Shown here piece by piece: positions 27,225-35,754 of a DNA stretch of 64,000 nt. The position numbers were made by a program, and so were the translations under genes. Origin of the DNA: Nannocystis sp. (GTDB taxonomy: Bacteria; Myxococcota_A; Polyangia; Nannocystales; Nannocystaceae). A model generated the notes under the pieces. It did no database searches, was not told where the DNA came from, and was given only the letters and a program-made list of their open reading frames with translations. The stretch covers positions 62,001 to 126,000 of the forward strand of contig NZ_JADJNN010000016.1 in NCBI RefSeq assembly GCF_016714285.1, read 5' to 3'. The number at the start of each line of letters is the position of its first letter. The stretch's first letter is position 1.

Positions 27225-27815
27225 TCACCAGTCGCGCGGCGGAGGCCGATTGCTCGGCACCCAGACCACGCCGCGTTTGCTCCGCAACTCGCGCATGTCG
27301 TGGGATTCGGGCGCTCGCTGGCTGGGTGTCCACTGGAGGAACAGGGCGATCAGCTCCGCCACCTCGGGCGTGGGCGCCAGACCCAGGGCGTCGCGCAGCA
27401 CCTGGTCATCGAGGCCGGTGAGCGCCGCGGCGCGGCGGATGACCGCCAGATCCATGAAGAAGCCGCGCCGCGCCTCCGGTTCGGCGGGATCGGTCGTGTA
27501 GAGCAGGGCGAGCAGCGCGTCGCGGATCCAGGCCGGGTCGCGCTCGCGCGCGCCGATCATCGCCGCGCGGGCGCAGAAGCTGGACAGCACGCCTCGGGCA
27601 TAACCGTCGATTCGCGCCAGCGCGGCCCCGCGTTGAGCGGGCTCAAGATGCCGCAGCGCTGTCAGGCCCTGGCGGATCTCCTCGTCGAGCGGCGCGGGGA
27701 GCCGCGACGGGTGATAGGCCTTCACCGCGGCCAGCCCCCCGGACAGCGCCCGGAGCAACGGATCCAGCGGGGTCTGCGGTGGCGGGGAGTCCATGTCGCA
27801 ATCGTAGTCGATCAC
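27225..27815 (-). CDS. Hypothetical helical protein
   Basis: 196 residues (or 189 from the in-frame ATG 27794). It is soluble and almost wholly helical (LDPLLRALSGGLAAVKAYHP, RQGLTALRHLEPAQRGAALA, AAALTGLDDQVLRDALGLAP). No family recognised. Oriented against the vWA gene (convergent, 75 nt) and away from the next. Confidence 0.65.
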   Translation of the reverse strand: MIDYDCDMDSPPPQTPLDPLLRALSGGLAAVKAYHPSRLPAPLDEEIRQGLTALRHLEPAQRGAALARIDGYARGVLSSFCARAAMIGARERDPAWIRDALLALLYTTDPAEPEARRGFFMDLAVIRRAAALTGLDDQVLRDALGLAPTPEVAELIALFLQWTPSQRAPESHDMRELRSKRGVVWVPSNRPPPRDW

Positions 27816-28029
27816 GCGTCGTCGACGCTATCGTCGCTGCTGCTGCGAGCGACTGCGCGGACGATCGCGGGCCATCGGGGCCCGGACCTCGGCCCCGGCG
27901 TCGGGCTGTCCGTCGCCCGCGGATTCACGTAGCATCGGGCCGGTCCCACGAGGAGCACGCAGCCTGTCCGTCGCAGCCGACCGCCCCCCCGCCATCGCGG
28001 CGCAGCTCGCGTTCACGCGGATCGAGGAC

Positions 28030-29142
28030 GTGTCCGTCGACGACGCGGGCAGCGGCCAGCTGCGGGCGCGGACGCTGCCGGCCGAGGCGCTGGCAGATCC
28101 GCGGTCGTACGATCGGCGAAGCTGCCGGGTGATGGATTGCTCGGGGGTCGACGGATTTCGCCCCGAGCTGCGGGAGCACGGCTTCGCCCGCGCCGATCTG
28201 TCGCGATTGCGGGGAGTGCAGGCGGCGCTCGCACGGGTCCGCGACGCCGGCCGCGTCGACGAGGCGGACGCCGCGGAGATCCGCCGCGGCCTGACGGGTC
28301 GGCGCTTGCCGCTGTCCGGCGGCGCCCGGCTGTGGGTGCTGCACGTCGCGCGCGAGGGCTTCTTCATGCGCCGCGGCGGGCCCAATGGCATGCCGATGGG
28401 CAGCGACACGCTCGGCATGAACGGCCACGACGCGGCGGTGATGGTGCACGCGGATCAGGACGTCGACGGCACGCCGCTGCGGCAGCTGCTCCGCGGCGCG
28501 GCCCCGTGGCTGTTTCACCACGACTCGCCCGATCGCAGCAATCTCCGGTCGCGATTGTTCCTCGTCAATCTGTGGATCGGGCTCGAGCAGGTGACGCGGC
28601 CGCTGGCGCTGATGGACAAGCGCAGCCTCGATCGCCGCGCGCACCAGCTGCGCCATGGGCTGGTCACCGACTCGTTCTTGCGGCGGCGCGAGGATATGCG
28701 GATCAACGATATCTGGACCTTCCTGCACGACGCGGGGCAACGGTGGTACTTCAGCTCGGAGATGGACATCACCACGGGCTACGTGTTCGAGACCCTCGGC
28801 ACCCCGCACGGCTCGCTGGTTCTGGCGGGGGAGGAGCGGGCGGAGGCTCGCTACCGCCAGCTCGTGGCCGCCGCGGAGGCGGTGGAGCGGGGCGACTGTG
28901 CGGGCGCCGTGCGGGTCCTCGCCGCCGCCGATGACGTCGACAGCGCGTGGCCCGAGCCCGCGACGGCGCCGCTGCGCCAGGCCATCGCGGTGATGGAGGG
29001 CTTGCTCGCGGAGGCACGCGCGAGCAGCTCCGCCCTGTGTCGCGGCGAGGGCGCTGCGGGGTGGCTGACGCGGGCGCGGGCGGCCGCGGAGCGGGTGGTG
29101 CGAAGGTCGCTGGAGATGCGGGTCGTCGGCCTGGTCCTGTGA
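28030..29142 (+). CDS. CmcJ/NvfI-like putative non-haem oxygenase
   Basis: At least 370 residues. Start is uncertain: GTG 28030 is the first standard start, but coding signal reaches further 5' and AGGAG (27951-27955) lies 8 nt before a CTG at 27964, so a non-standard start or about 22 more residues is possible. Seen: VMVHADQDVD (HxD), LFLVNLWIGLEQ, PLALMDKRSL, RWYFSSEMDITTGYVFETLG and TPHGSLVL. This order matches the CmcJ/NvfI family (jelly-roll fold, 2-oxoglutarate/Fe(II)-like proteins of natural-product pathways). The assignment is by eye and moderate. No biosynthetic partners nearby. Confidence 0.5.
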   Translation: MSVDDAGSGQLRARTLPAEALADPRSYDRRSCRVMDCSGVDGFRPELREHGFARADLSRLRGVQAALARVRDAGRVDEADAAEIRRGLTGRRLPLSGGARLWVLHVAREGFFMRRGGPNGMPMGSDTLGMNGHDAAVMVHADQDVDGTPLRQLLRGAAPWLFHHDSPDRSNLRSRLFLVNLWIGLEQVTRPLALMDKRSLDRRAHQLRHGLVTDSFLRRREDMRINDIWTFLHDAGQRWYFSSEMDITTGYVFETLGTPHGSLVLAGEERAEARYRQLVAAAEAVERGDCAGAVRVLAAADDVDSAWPEPATAPLRQAIAVMEGLLAEARASSSALCRGEGAAGWLTRARAAAERVVRRSLEMRVVGLVL

Positions 29143-29180
29143 GGCGAGGGCAGGTGACATGGGCGGCGACTTGGCGGACG

Positions 29181-30392
29181 ATGGCCGGCGTGCACCGTCG
29201 ACTCGTCGCCGTCCCTGTCCTGCTGCTCCTGACCCTCGCGGCCTGCTCCGGGGGCACGGGTGACGCGACGACCGGTACGGGCGGTACGGGCGGTACGGGC
29301 GGTGCGGGCTCGAGCGGCGGGCCGACGGCGAGCGGGGAGGTGCCGACGACGGGTGGGAGCGCCGGGAGCTCTGGCCCGACCTCCGGCGATCCGACCGGGA
29401 TGACGGGTTCAGATCCTTCGGGCCCGGCGACCACAGATCCAGCGACGACCGATCCAGGCGCGACCGACACGAGCCCCGGGACGACGCAGGGGACGGATAC
29501 CGGCGACGATCCGCCGCCGCTCGATGAGACCGCCTGCCAGGGCTACGCGACGCGCTACTGGGACTGCTGCAAGGCGCATTGCGGGTGGGAGGGCAACGTC
29601 AACCCGGCGACCGAGCCGCTGCAGAGCTGCAACAAAAATGACCAGAGTTTGGGACCTGTGTATGACGTGATGAGCTCGTGCCAGTCGCCGGCCGAGGGCA
29701 GCGCGTTCACCTGCTACGACGAGGCGCCGTGGGCGGTCAGCGCCAAGCTGGCGTACGGCTTCGCGGCGGTGCCGGCCCAGGGCGACGTGTGTGGCCGCTG
29801 CTACCAGCTGGAGTTCGATGGGACCGGGCACTACAACGCGCAGGATCCGGGGTCGGTCGCGCTGGGCGGGAAGACGATGATCGTCCAGGCGACCAACATC
29901 GGCTTCGACGTCGGCGGGGGCCAGTTCGATATCTTGACCCCGGGCGGCGGGGTCGGGTTGTTCGATGCGTGCTCGTATCAGTGGGGGGTCGACAAGGCGG
30001 AGCTCGGGGCGACCTACGGCGGGTTCATGACCAAGTGCCAGGAGCAGCACCCGGGCGACCACGCGAAGCAGAAGGAGTGCGTGCTCGGCCGCTGCGCCGC
30101 GGTGTTCGACGACCCGGTGCTGGCGCCGCTGGCCAAGGGCTGCGAGTGGTATGTGGGCTGGTACGAGGCCGCGGACAACCCGAACCTGCATTATCAGGAG
30201 GTCGCGTGCCCCGCGGCGCTGGTGGCGGTGTCGGGCATCGATCGCGGGGCGCTGGGCGACATCGCGGCGTGCCAGGGCGGGGCGAGCTGCTCGCAGCAGG
30301 AGATGGACAACTGCGACTGCGCGTGGACCAACGGCGGGAAGAACTGCGGGCAGGACGACGGCTCGTGCTGCTGGACGGCGTGCTGCGCGTAG
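29181..30392 (+). CDS. GH45 endoglucanase, tethered lipoprotein
   Basis: 403 residues from ATG 29181. Lipobox LTLAAC, long Gly/Ser/Thr tether, then ATRYWDCCKAHCGW: this fits the family-45 glycoside hydrolase signature exactly ([STA]TRY[FYW]D then x5 and [CA]), the Asp being the catalytic base. Further down, GGQFDILTPGGGVGLFDACS matches the second active-site region of GH45, with the catalytic acid Asp in QFD. There are many Cys (disulfide-rich, as in fungal GH45) and a Cys-rich end (DCAWTNGGKNC, CCWTACCA). Reaction: hydrolysis of beta-1,4-glucan with inversion. Surface-anchored cellulase is likely. GH45 is uncommon in bacteria, so its origin is interesting. Next gene starts 11 nt downstream. 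Confidence 0.8.
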   Translation: MAGVHRRLVAVPVLLLLTLAACSGGTGDATTGTGGTGGTGGAGSSGGPTASGEVPTTGGSAGSSGPTSGDPTGMTGSDPSGPATTDPATTDPGATDTSPGTTQGTDTGDDPPPLDETACQGYATRYWDCCKAHCGWEGNVNPATEPLQSCNKNDQSLGPVYDVMSSCQSPAEGSAFTCYDEAPWAVSAKLAYGFAAVPAQGDVCGRCYQLEFDGTGHYNAQDPGSVALGGKTMIVQATNIGFDVGGGQFDILTPGGGVGLFDACSYQWGVDKAELGATYGGFMTKCQEQHPGDHAKQKECVLGRCAAVFDDPVLAPLAKGCEWYVGWYEAADNPNLHYQEVACPAALVAVSGIDRGALGDIAACQGGASCSQQEMDNCDCAWTNGGKNCGQDDGSCCWTACCA

Positions 30393-30403
30393 CGGGTGTG
30401 GGC

Positions 30404-30913
30404 ATGCGCGCGCGGCCCTGGTGCTGGCTTTTCGTGGTGTTGGCGGGGTGCCAGCATTCGCGGCGTGATGAGCAGCAGGCGCCAGCGATCGGCCCGCTTC
30501 CGCCCAGCGTGACCGCGGATGCTGGCGCGCCACGGGTCGTCCTTGCTGCCGATCGGGGCCAGCTCGCGGCGCCGCCAGCGGGCGCGTCGCTGTGGGCCGA
30601 CCGAGTCTGCGTCGAGGCGGCTGGCGCGGGCGGCCACCGCCTGGTGGTCGACAACGATTGCGGCTGCAACGACGGTCTGCTGTGCGCGCCCGACGTGGCC
30701 GGCCCGGGGCGCCTCGAGCTCGGCCTGCGCCTCGATCCCGAGCGTCAGCCGATGTGCGACGATTGTTTCGCCATGGTGCCCGGGCGCTGCCCGCTGCCGG
30801 TGCTGAGCCCGGGGCAGTGGACCGTGACGCTCGCGGGGGCGCCATTGTTCGAGCTGGCGGTCGACGGCGCCGGGCAGCCCGAGGCGGGCTGCTGGACGCG
30901 GGCCCTGCGCTGA
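30404..30913 (+). CDS. Small lipoprotein downstream of GH45 gene
   Basis: 169 residues from ATG 30404. Lipobox VLAGC (Cys 15), then a short linker and a compact beta-rich domain with CGCNDGLLCAP, MCDDCFAMVPGRCPLP and a closing GCWTRALR. No tether of the long type and no family recognised. It lies 11 nt after the GH45 gene, so it is probably co-transcribed and may assist the enzyme; inference. Confidence 0.7.
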   Translation: MRARPWCWLFVVLAGCQHSRRDEQQAPAIGPLPPSVTADAGAPRVVLAADRGQLAAPPAGASLWADRVCVEAAGAGGHRLVVDNDCGCNDGLLCAPDVAGPGRLELGLRLDPERQPMCDDCFAMVPGRCPLPVLSPGQWTVTLAGAPLFELAVDGAGQPEAGCWTRALR

Positions 30914-31249
30914 GTCCGGCGCCTGGCGAGCCCGGACACTTGTGACGATGAATCTGCGTGCCGGCAGTCTGCCGATCACCTTCACCGTGGCGAGGGGCGG
31001 GCGGGAGCGACGCCACCGGAGGCATCAACAATTCTGTGACTCGCCATCATTGGGATCAATGATGGCGGTCCCGATCTGGAGCGGCGGAACGGTGTATGCG
31101 AAGGTATTGCGGCGCACGCAGCCCATTTTTCACTTACCAATCGACGATTCGAGACACAAGGTACCTTTGTACATTTGATGTGAACGCGGCCCGGCGATCC
31201 GAGTGGGTTGCCACGTGCCGCGAGTAACCTCAAGCAAGGATCCTTCGTC
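30914..31249. other. Intergenic region with candidate promoter of the 31250 gene
   Basis: 336 nt without a gene, GC lower than average in 31120-31180. It holds a 6-bp stem at 30914-30937 right after the stop, a strong hairpin at 31043-31066, and the palindrome AAGGTACCTT at 31158-31167. A promoter for the next gene presumably lies within 31100-31230, but I see no clear -35/-10 pair. Confidence 0.4.
31043..31066. terminator. Perfect 10-bp hairpin, terminator or operator
   Basis: Arms GCCATCATTG (31043-31052) and CAATGATGGC (31057-31066) with a GGAT loop. It is 130 nt after the GH45/lipoprotein pair and 184 nt before the next gene. No T-run follows, so a repressor site is as likely as a terminator. 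Confidence 0.45.
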
Positions 31250-32875
31250 ATGACCCGCAAACACATCATCCCGAGCCTCTCCCTCGCCGCCCTCGGCCTC
31301 ATCACCGCCTGCACTGAACCGCCGGGCGACACCGAGCTCCGTCAGGGTCTCGTCGTCCACTCCGATATTCCCTACAACGACGACGTCGGCGGTTTTCGCT
31401 ATACCGTGACCGAGGTCGACTGCGACAGCGGACAGCCGGTCCCGGGCGGCGTCAGCGAAACCACGACGATCGGCCGCGACGCGCTCTACCTGCCCAACGG
31501 CATCCCTGCCTTTGAGGGCAAGCCCTTCGATCCCGAATCCGAGCACATCTTCGGCGACCACTACTTCCTGCTGCCCGTCGGTTGCTACGATGTCCTCTCG
31601 GAGCCGCTGAAGGCCGCCTCGGACGAGCCCTCCGACAGCTGCTACGCCGCGCACGCGCGCAACGTCGAGGTCGTCGATGGCCTGACCACCGAGATCACGC
31701 TGATCAGCCAGTGCCTCGGACCGGGTCGCGGCGGCCTCGACGTGGTCACGAGCCTCAATCACCCGCCCACCCTCGAGGATCTCACCTTCGAGCCCTCGAA
31801 GTTCGTATCCACCTGCAACGGCATCGAGGTGTGTGCGACCGCCACGGACCTCGACGGCGATCCGCTCGAGTTCGCGTGGAAGCAGACCGGCGGCACCAAG
31901 GTCGCCCGCGGCCCCGCCGTCACCAGCACCACCGTCAACACGGACGGCACGGTCACCCAGTGCATCGTCCTCCAGACCGGCGCTGTCGGCGACTACGAGA
32001 TGGAGGTCACCGTCTACGACCTGGCCTACGACGAGGACGGCGAGCTCGTGCATATCGAGGATCTGCTGGCCGCCCAGGGCGACCCGGCGCCCTCGCACGA
32101 CGACCTCCGCGTCCCGATCCACGCTGGCGTCGAGTGCCCGATCACCGGCAACACCGTCGTCATGGTGTTGACCCTCCACGGGCCGAACGGCAAGACCCTC
32201 GCCAGCGCGGACGCGAAGACCCTGACCAAGAACGCGGTCGACTTCGTCAACCCGGCCGGCGGCACGCCGAAGATCCTCCTGATCCACGACTATAACAACC
32301 ATGACGAGGACAACGCCGACGTCGCGGCGATCGGCGCCGACCTCAAGGGTCTCTACGGCGCCGCGAATGTCACCATCACCGAGCCCACGCGCATCGTGCG
32401 GCCCGAGGATGTCGCCGGCTTCGACGTGGTGTGGTTCTCCAACCCGGGCTGGCCGATGGGCAACATCTCCTCGCTGCCGACCACCTTCAACACCCTGCTC
32501 GACTTCCGTGGCGGCGGTGGCGGCCTCATCCTCCAGGGCGACGACATCACCCAGTCGTCGACCCCGACGCTCCCGCTGATGGAGACCCTCACCTACATGC
32601 GCTTCTCCAACAACGGCACCAACGCCTGCGGCCTTGGTATCGACAATTGGGGCGACAGCGCCTACGACGTGAGCTTCGCCAGCGAGACCCACCCGCTGCT
32701 CACCGGCCTCTCCGGCAAGAGCTTCAAGTACAACAACGACATCGACCATTCTTCGGCGATGATGCTCGGCGAGCAGGTGCTGGCCACCGGCAAGGTCGCA
32801 AGCGGGAACTGCTCGGTGTCCACCCCCGCGCTGGTCGCCATCGACCCGCTGGCCATCACCTCGACGATCCCGTGA
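31250..32875 (+). CDS. Lipoprotein with ThuA/GATase-like C-terminal domain
   Basis: 541 residues from ATG 31250. Signal peptide SLSLAALGLITAC (Cys 20). N-terminal beta domain (about 25-170) binds no obvious ligand. A cadherin/PKD-like region (TATDLDGDPLEFAWKQTGG) precedes a C-terminal alpha/beta domain (PKILLIHDYNNHDEDN, FDVVWFSNPGWPMG, RGGGGGLILQGDDITQS, ETHPLLTGLSGKSF) resembling ThuA-like class I glutamine amidotransferase folds. No catalytic Cys is evident. Terminator-like hairpin follows at 32920. Confidence 0.75.
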   Translation: MTRKHIIPSLSLAALGLITACTEPPGDTELRQGLVVHSDIPYNDDVGGFRYTVTEVDCDSGQPVPGGVSETTTIGRDALYLPNGIPAFEGKPFDPESEHIFGDHYFLLPVGCYDVLSEPLKAASDEPSDSCYAAHARNVEVVDGLTTEITLISQCLGPGRGGLDVVTSLNHPPTLEDLTFEPSKFVSTCNGIEVCATATDLDGDPLEFAWKQTGGTKVARGPAVTSTTVNTDGTVTQCIVLQTGAVGDYEMEVTVYDLAYDEDGELVHIEDLLAAQGDPAPSHDDLRVPIHAGVECPITGNTVVMVLTLHGPNGKTLASADAKTLTKNAVDFVNPAGGTPKILLIHDYNNHDEDNADVAAIGADLKGLYGAANVTITEPTRIVRPEDVAGFDVVWFSNPGWPMGNISSLPTTFNTLLDFRGGGGGLILQGDDITQSSTPTLPLMETLTYMRFSNNGTNACGLGIDNWGDSAYDVSFASETHPLLTGLSGKSFKYNNDIDHSSAMMLGEQVLATGKVASGNCSVSTPALVAIDPLAITSTIP

Positions 32876-33116
32876 GCGAGGGGAGGCGGTCCCGGCCGCG
32901 CCCCATCCTGCTGTTCCTGCTCGGGCACCGCGGCGCGGTGCCCGAGGCAATTCTGGTGGATTGGAAGTCGCTGTCCCGGACGGCGCGGCGCTGCGCCCAA
33001 TAGGCGACGCCACCTTGCCACGTCGTATCGCCGAGGCCCAGCCCGCCACCGAGGAGCTGGACGAGCAGCCCCATCACCCCGGCGATCGCCCCCGAGGCAG
33101 CGTAGAGCGGAATCAC
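32856..33116 (-). pseudogene. Possible remnant of a small membrane protein
   Basis: From GTG 33116 the frame has a clear hydrophobic stretch (AASGAIAGVMGLLVQLLGGG) and then degenerates, running through the hairpin at 32920-32946 and 20 nt into the convergent gene. Probably a remnant or a chance frame; low confidence. Confidence 0.25.
32920..32946 (+). terminator. Strong GC hairpin after the 31250 gene
   Basis: Arms CTCGGGCACCGC (32920-32931) and GCGGTGCCCGAG (32935-32946) with a GGC loop, 12 perfect pairs, 45 nt after the stop codon. There is no T-run, as is common in GC-rich genomes. Confidence 0.6.
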
Positions 33117-33143
33117 GACGCTGGAAGCCTGGGTGCGCGACGC

Positions 33144-33368
33144 TCAGGGCACCGCCTCGACAGAGGCAGGCAACGGCCTGCAGTGCGTGATGTCGTTGAC
33201 GTGGATGCGATTGTGGGCGTGAAAGATCACATATTCGGCGCCGCAGGCAGAAAAGACTTCGCATACGCCGTCACGGAAGGTCTGTCCGTCGCGCAGCTGG
33301 ACCGCCACCAGTTCGTTCCCCGTGGCGGCGTGGACGAGGACAGCGACGACTTCAGGACTTGTGCACAT
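33144..33368 (-). CDS. Small Rof/YaeO-like or SH3-like protein
   Basis: 74 residues from ATG 33368 with an excellent ribosome site (GGAGGAG 5 nt upstream). The sequence NELVAVQLRDGQTFRDGVCE then AEYVIFHAHNRIHVNDITHC fits a small five-strand barrel with a final 'xDI' turn as in Rho-binding antiterminator (Rof) or Hfq-like proteins. Assignment is tentative. If correct, a role in transcription termination or RNA binding. Confidence 0.55.
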   Translation of the reverse strand: MCTSPEVVAVLVHAATGNELVAVQLRDGQTFRDGVCEVFSACGAEYVIFHAHNRIHVNDITHCRPLPASVEAVP

Positions 33369-33511
33369 GGGACTCCTCCGTTTATCCAAGCTCGCACGAA
33401 TCGTCCGCCGAGTCATTGGCCCAGGTGCCACGGTTGTGCGCATATTTCACGCCGGAACGACACGCATCCGTGCAATCAATGCTGATGACCTGCGCCACCG
33501 CAGCGGTGATC

Positions 33512-33800
33512 TCAGGCCGTGACCTGGACCTTCGCGGACCGGCGGCTCGGTGTGGAGGCCGGGCGCGCGACCAGCGACCGCGGCTCGCAGATGGCCGCGA
33601 GGGTCTGGACGACGTCGTGCTCCGCGCCGTTCTTCTTGCGGGCCATGGCGTCACGCGCCAGATCGTTGAGCGAAAGCAGGGACCTCCCCTGCGTATATGC
33701 CGCCATGCAGATGTCGCGGTCGGTCACCATTCCCGCCAGATGCCCTCCGTCGTTGTCGACGACGACGCGTGCGTCAATATGGTGAGACGCACCGTTTGCT
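33512..33800 (-). pseudogene. CBS-domain protein with internal deletion
   Basis: Minus strand reads RVVVDNDGGHLAGMVTDRDI then CMAAYTQGRSLLSLNDLARD and a tail ending in TLAAICEPRS. In intact CBS-pair proteins, TDRDICMAAYTRGR ends the first CBS motif while LLSLNDLAREA comes from the end of the second. Here they are joined directly, which is what deletion between the two CBS repeats would give. The N-terminal part is also missing, and no good start codon is present. Non-functional, or at best a half-domain. Confidence 0.55.
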
Positions 33801-33849
33801 TGGGCGCCGAGAGTGGCCGCGGAAGTCGGGCGCGCAGCAGGACCAAGGT

Positions 33850-34941
33850 TCAGGCGCCCGGCGCAGCGGCGGTCGTGAGCACCTGGGTGAGGGCCCGGGC
33901 GAGCGCCTCGGGGGCGCCGGGGCGGACCAGGGGGGCGCCGGGGTAGAGGTCGTGCATGAGCTCGGGGATGCCGCCGACGGCGGTGGCGACGACGGGGAGG
34001 CCGAAGCGGTGGGCCTCGGCGATGACGAGGGGGGCGCCCTCGGAGAGGCCGCCGACCTCGCGGGAGGGGACGCAGAGGAGGGCGGCGCGGCGGTAGAGGG
34101 CGTCGCGTTCGCGGCCGGCGACGAAGCCGTGGAAGCGGGCGTCGAGCTTGCGGGCGGCGGCCAGGGCTTGCAGGCGCGGGCGCTCGGGGCCGTCGCCGGC
34201 GATGTCGAGGCGCGGCGGGTGGGGCATGAGGGCGGCGGCTTCGATCAGGTCGGCGACGCCCTTCTGTTTGATCAGTCGGCCGACGAACAGGACCTCGCGG
34301 TGATCGTTCGGCGCAGTCGCGGGTGGCGCGTCGTCGGGGACGGTGGCGACCATGGTGTCGACGTGACAGTGCGAGGGCGGGGTGGCGAGGCCGAGGGCGG
34401 CGGTGAAGCGGGCGAGCTTGTCGCGCGACGGGAAGTGCAGGCGGTCGGCGGCGAGCAGCGAGCGCAGGGCTCGCTGGCGCAGCGGGCCGGGCAGGGCGAG
34501 GACCAGGTCGATGTCGGTGCCGTGGCCGTGGAGCTCGCAGGGCAGGCCTGCGGCGCGGGCCTGCGGCGCGGCGAGCAGGCCGCAGGGTGCGAACATATGC
34601 GCGGCGACGAGGTCGGGCTTGTATCGGTGCAGTTCGCCGTCGAGGGCGCCGCGCAGCGCGGTGAGGAAGGGCGGGACCAGCAGGGCGCGCCACGGGCGGT
34701 CGCGGATGTTCTCGAGGATACCGAAGTGGCCGGTGAGCGAGGAGAGGCCGTGCGGGGCGTAGCGGAAGCGGACGACCTCGCAGGGGCTGGCGAGCGCGCC
34801 TGCGACCCACGCGGTGTCGGGGACGAGGAAGCGGACGGTGTCGCCGGCGGCGGCGCGGGCCTCCCAGTGGCGGAGGATGAAGCGGCCGCGGGGGTCGTCG
34901 GGGTATTGTGGGAAGGTCGAGCTGAGGACCAGGACCCTCAC
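33850..34941 (-). CDS. Family-4 glycosyltransferase, end of polysaccharide operon
   Basis: 363 residues. GTG start at 34941 overlaps the methyltransferase stop by 4 nt. GT-B fold: N-terminal VRVLVLSSTFPQYPDDPRGR, and the C-terminal donor site VLFVGRLIKQKGVADLIEAA with GDGPERPRLQ and the E-x7-E motif SEGAPLVIAEAHRFGLPVVA. It would transfer a sugar from a nucleotide donor to a growing lipid-linked oligosaccharide on the cytoplasmic face. The last gene of the operon flippase-GT-(insertion)-methyltransferase-GT. Confidence 0.85.
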   Translation of the reverse strand: MRVLVLSSTFPQYPDDPRGRFILRHWEARAAAGDTVRFLVPDTAWVAGALASPCEVVRFRYAPHGLSSLTGHFGILENIRDRPWRALLVPPFLTALRGALDGELHRYKPDLVAAHMFAPCGLLAAPQARAAGLPCELHGHGTDIDLVLALPGPLRQRALRSLLAADRLHFPSRDKLARFTAALGLATPPSHCHVDTMVATVPDDAPPATAPNDHREVLFVGRLIKQKGVADLIEAAALMPHPPRLDIAGDGPERPRLQALAAARKLDARFHGFVAGRERDALYRRAALLCVPSREVGGLSEGAPLVIAEAHRFGLPVVATAVGGIPELMHDLYPGAPLVRPGAPEALARALTQVLTTAAAPGA

Positions 34942-35663
34942 AGGCGCTCCAGCACCAGCACGTAGAAGCCGGCGAGGGCGGCGAGGGGGGTGTCCATCAG
35001 GGCCCACTCGAGGCGGTTGTGGAGGGCGCCGACGACGGGGAGGCGGGCGACGATCGGGTGCAGGGTGGTGACGCGGATGCCGAAGCGGTCGACGATGCGG
35101 GTGTGCTCCGGGAGCTGCGCGGCGGCCTCGGCGGGGCTCCAGAAGCGGGTGCTGATCGCGTCCTCGTGGAAGGCCTGCGAGGTGCTCTGCGGGCCCCAGA
35201 GGCGCTTGATCAGGTAGCGCAGGGAGTGACGATTGTAGATGTCGAAGATGAGGTGGCCGCCGGGCCGCGTGACGCGGACCATCTCGCGCATGCAGGCGTC
35301 CCAGTCGGGGATGTGGGCCAGGACCTTGAACGAATAGCTGAGGTCGAAGCTGGCGTCGGCGAAGGGCAGGGCAGTGGCGCTGCCCTCCTGCACGTCGAGG
35401 CCGCGCTCGCGGGCCCGCGCGAGCATGCCGGGCGAGAGGTCGACGCCGCGGGCGCTGCGGGCGTGCGGGGCGACCCGCTTGAGGACGAGGCCGGTGCCGC
35501 AGCCGACCTCGAGGACGTCCTGGTCGGTGCAATAGCGGCGGACGATCGCGGCGGCCTGGTCGTCGATCAGCTTGTGATAGCCGTGGTCGCGGTCGCGATC
35601 GTAGCGATCGGCGAAGGCGTCGTAGTAGGCGCGGTTATCGGTGGACTTGGCGGTCTCGGGCAT
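34938..35663 (-). CDS. SAM-dependent class I methyltransferase
   Basis: 241 residues from ATG 35663 (MPETAKSTDN). Motif I is DVLEVGCGTGLVLKRV, with the acidic residue in RGVDLSPGMLARARE; motif II LPFADASFDLSYSFKVLAHI; motif III VRVTRPGGHLIFDIYNRHS. Size and motifs are of the UbiE/Methyltransf_11 group, which methylates small molecules or sugars; in this operon a sugar methyl transfer is likely (inference). The start lies inside repeat copy A, which also codes in another frame for the tail of the upstream glycosyltransferase. Confidence 0.8.
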   Translation of the reverse strand: MPETAKSTDNRAYYDAFADRYDRDRDHGYHKLIDDQAAAIVRRYCTDQDVLEVGCGTGLVLKRVAPHARSARGVDLSPGMLARARERGLDVQEGSATALPFADASFDLSYSFKVLAHIPDWDACMREMVRVTRPGGHLIFDIYNRHSLRYLIKRLWGPQSTSQAFHEDAISTRFWSPAEAAAQLPEHTRIVDRFGIRVTTLHPIVARLPVVGALHNRLEWALMDTPLAALAGFYVLVLERL

Positions 35664-35704
35664 CGCGCGCCTCCAGGGCGTCGTGGCGCGCACCATAACA
35701 CCGC
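35635..35704. repeat. Junction repeat copy A (glycosyltransferase end / methyltransferase start)
   Basis: About 70 bp, with 5 mismatches by eye to copy B. On the minus strand it encodes the tail CYGARHDALEARDARDRQVH and stop of a glycosyltransferase, and in a second frame the methyltransferase start. It is directly followed (plus strand) by the cargo lipoprotein gene. Confidence 0.8.
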
Positions 35705-35754
35705 GGCAGCGGGGCGGGCGAATTTCCGGGCCGGCGCTCGTGATAGGGTCGGGG

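Noticed and set aside
32856..33116. Membrane protein as a true gene
   Set aside because: The second half runs through a strong hairpin and into the convergent gene, so it is kept only as a possible remnant.
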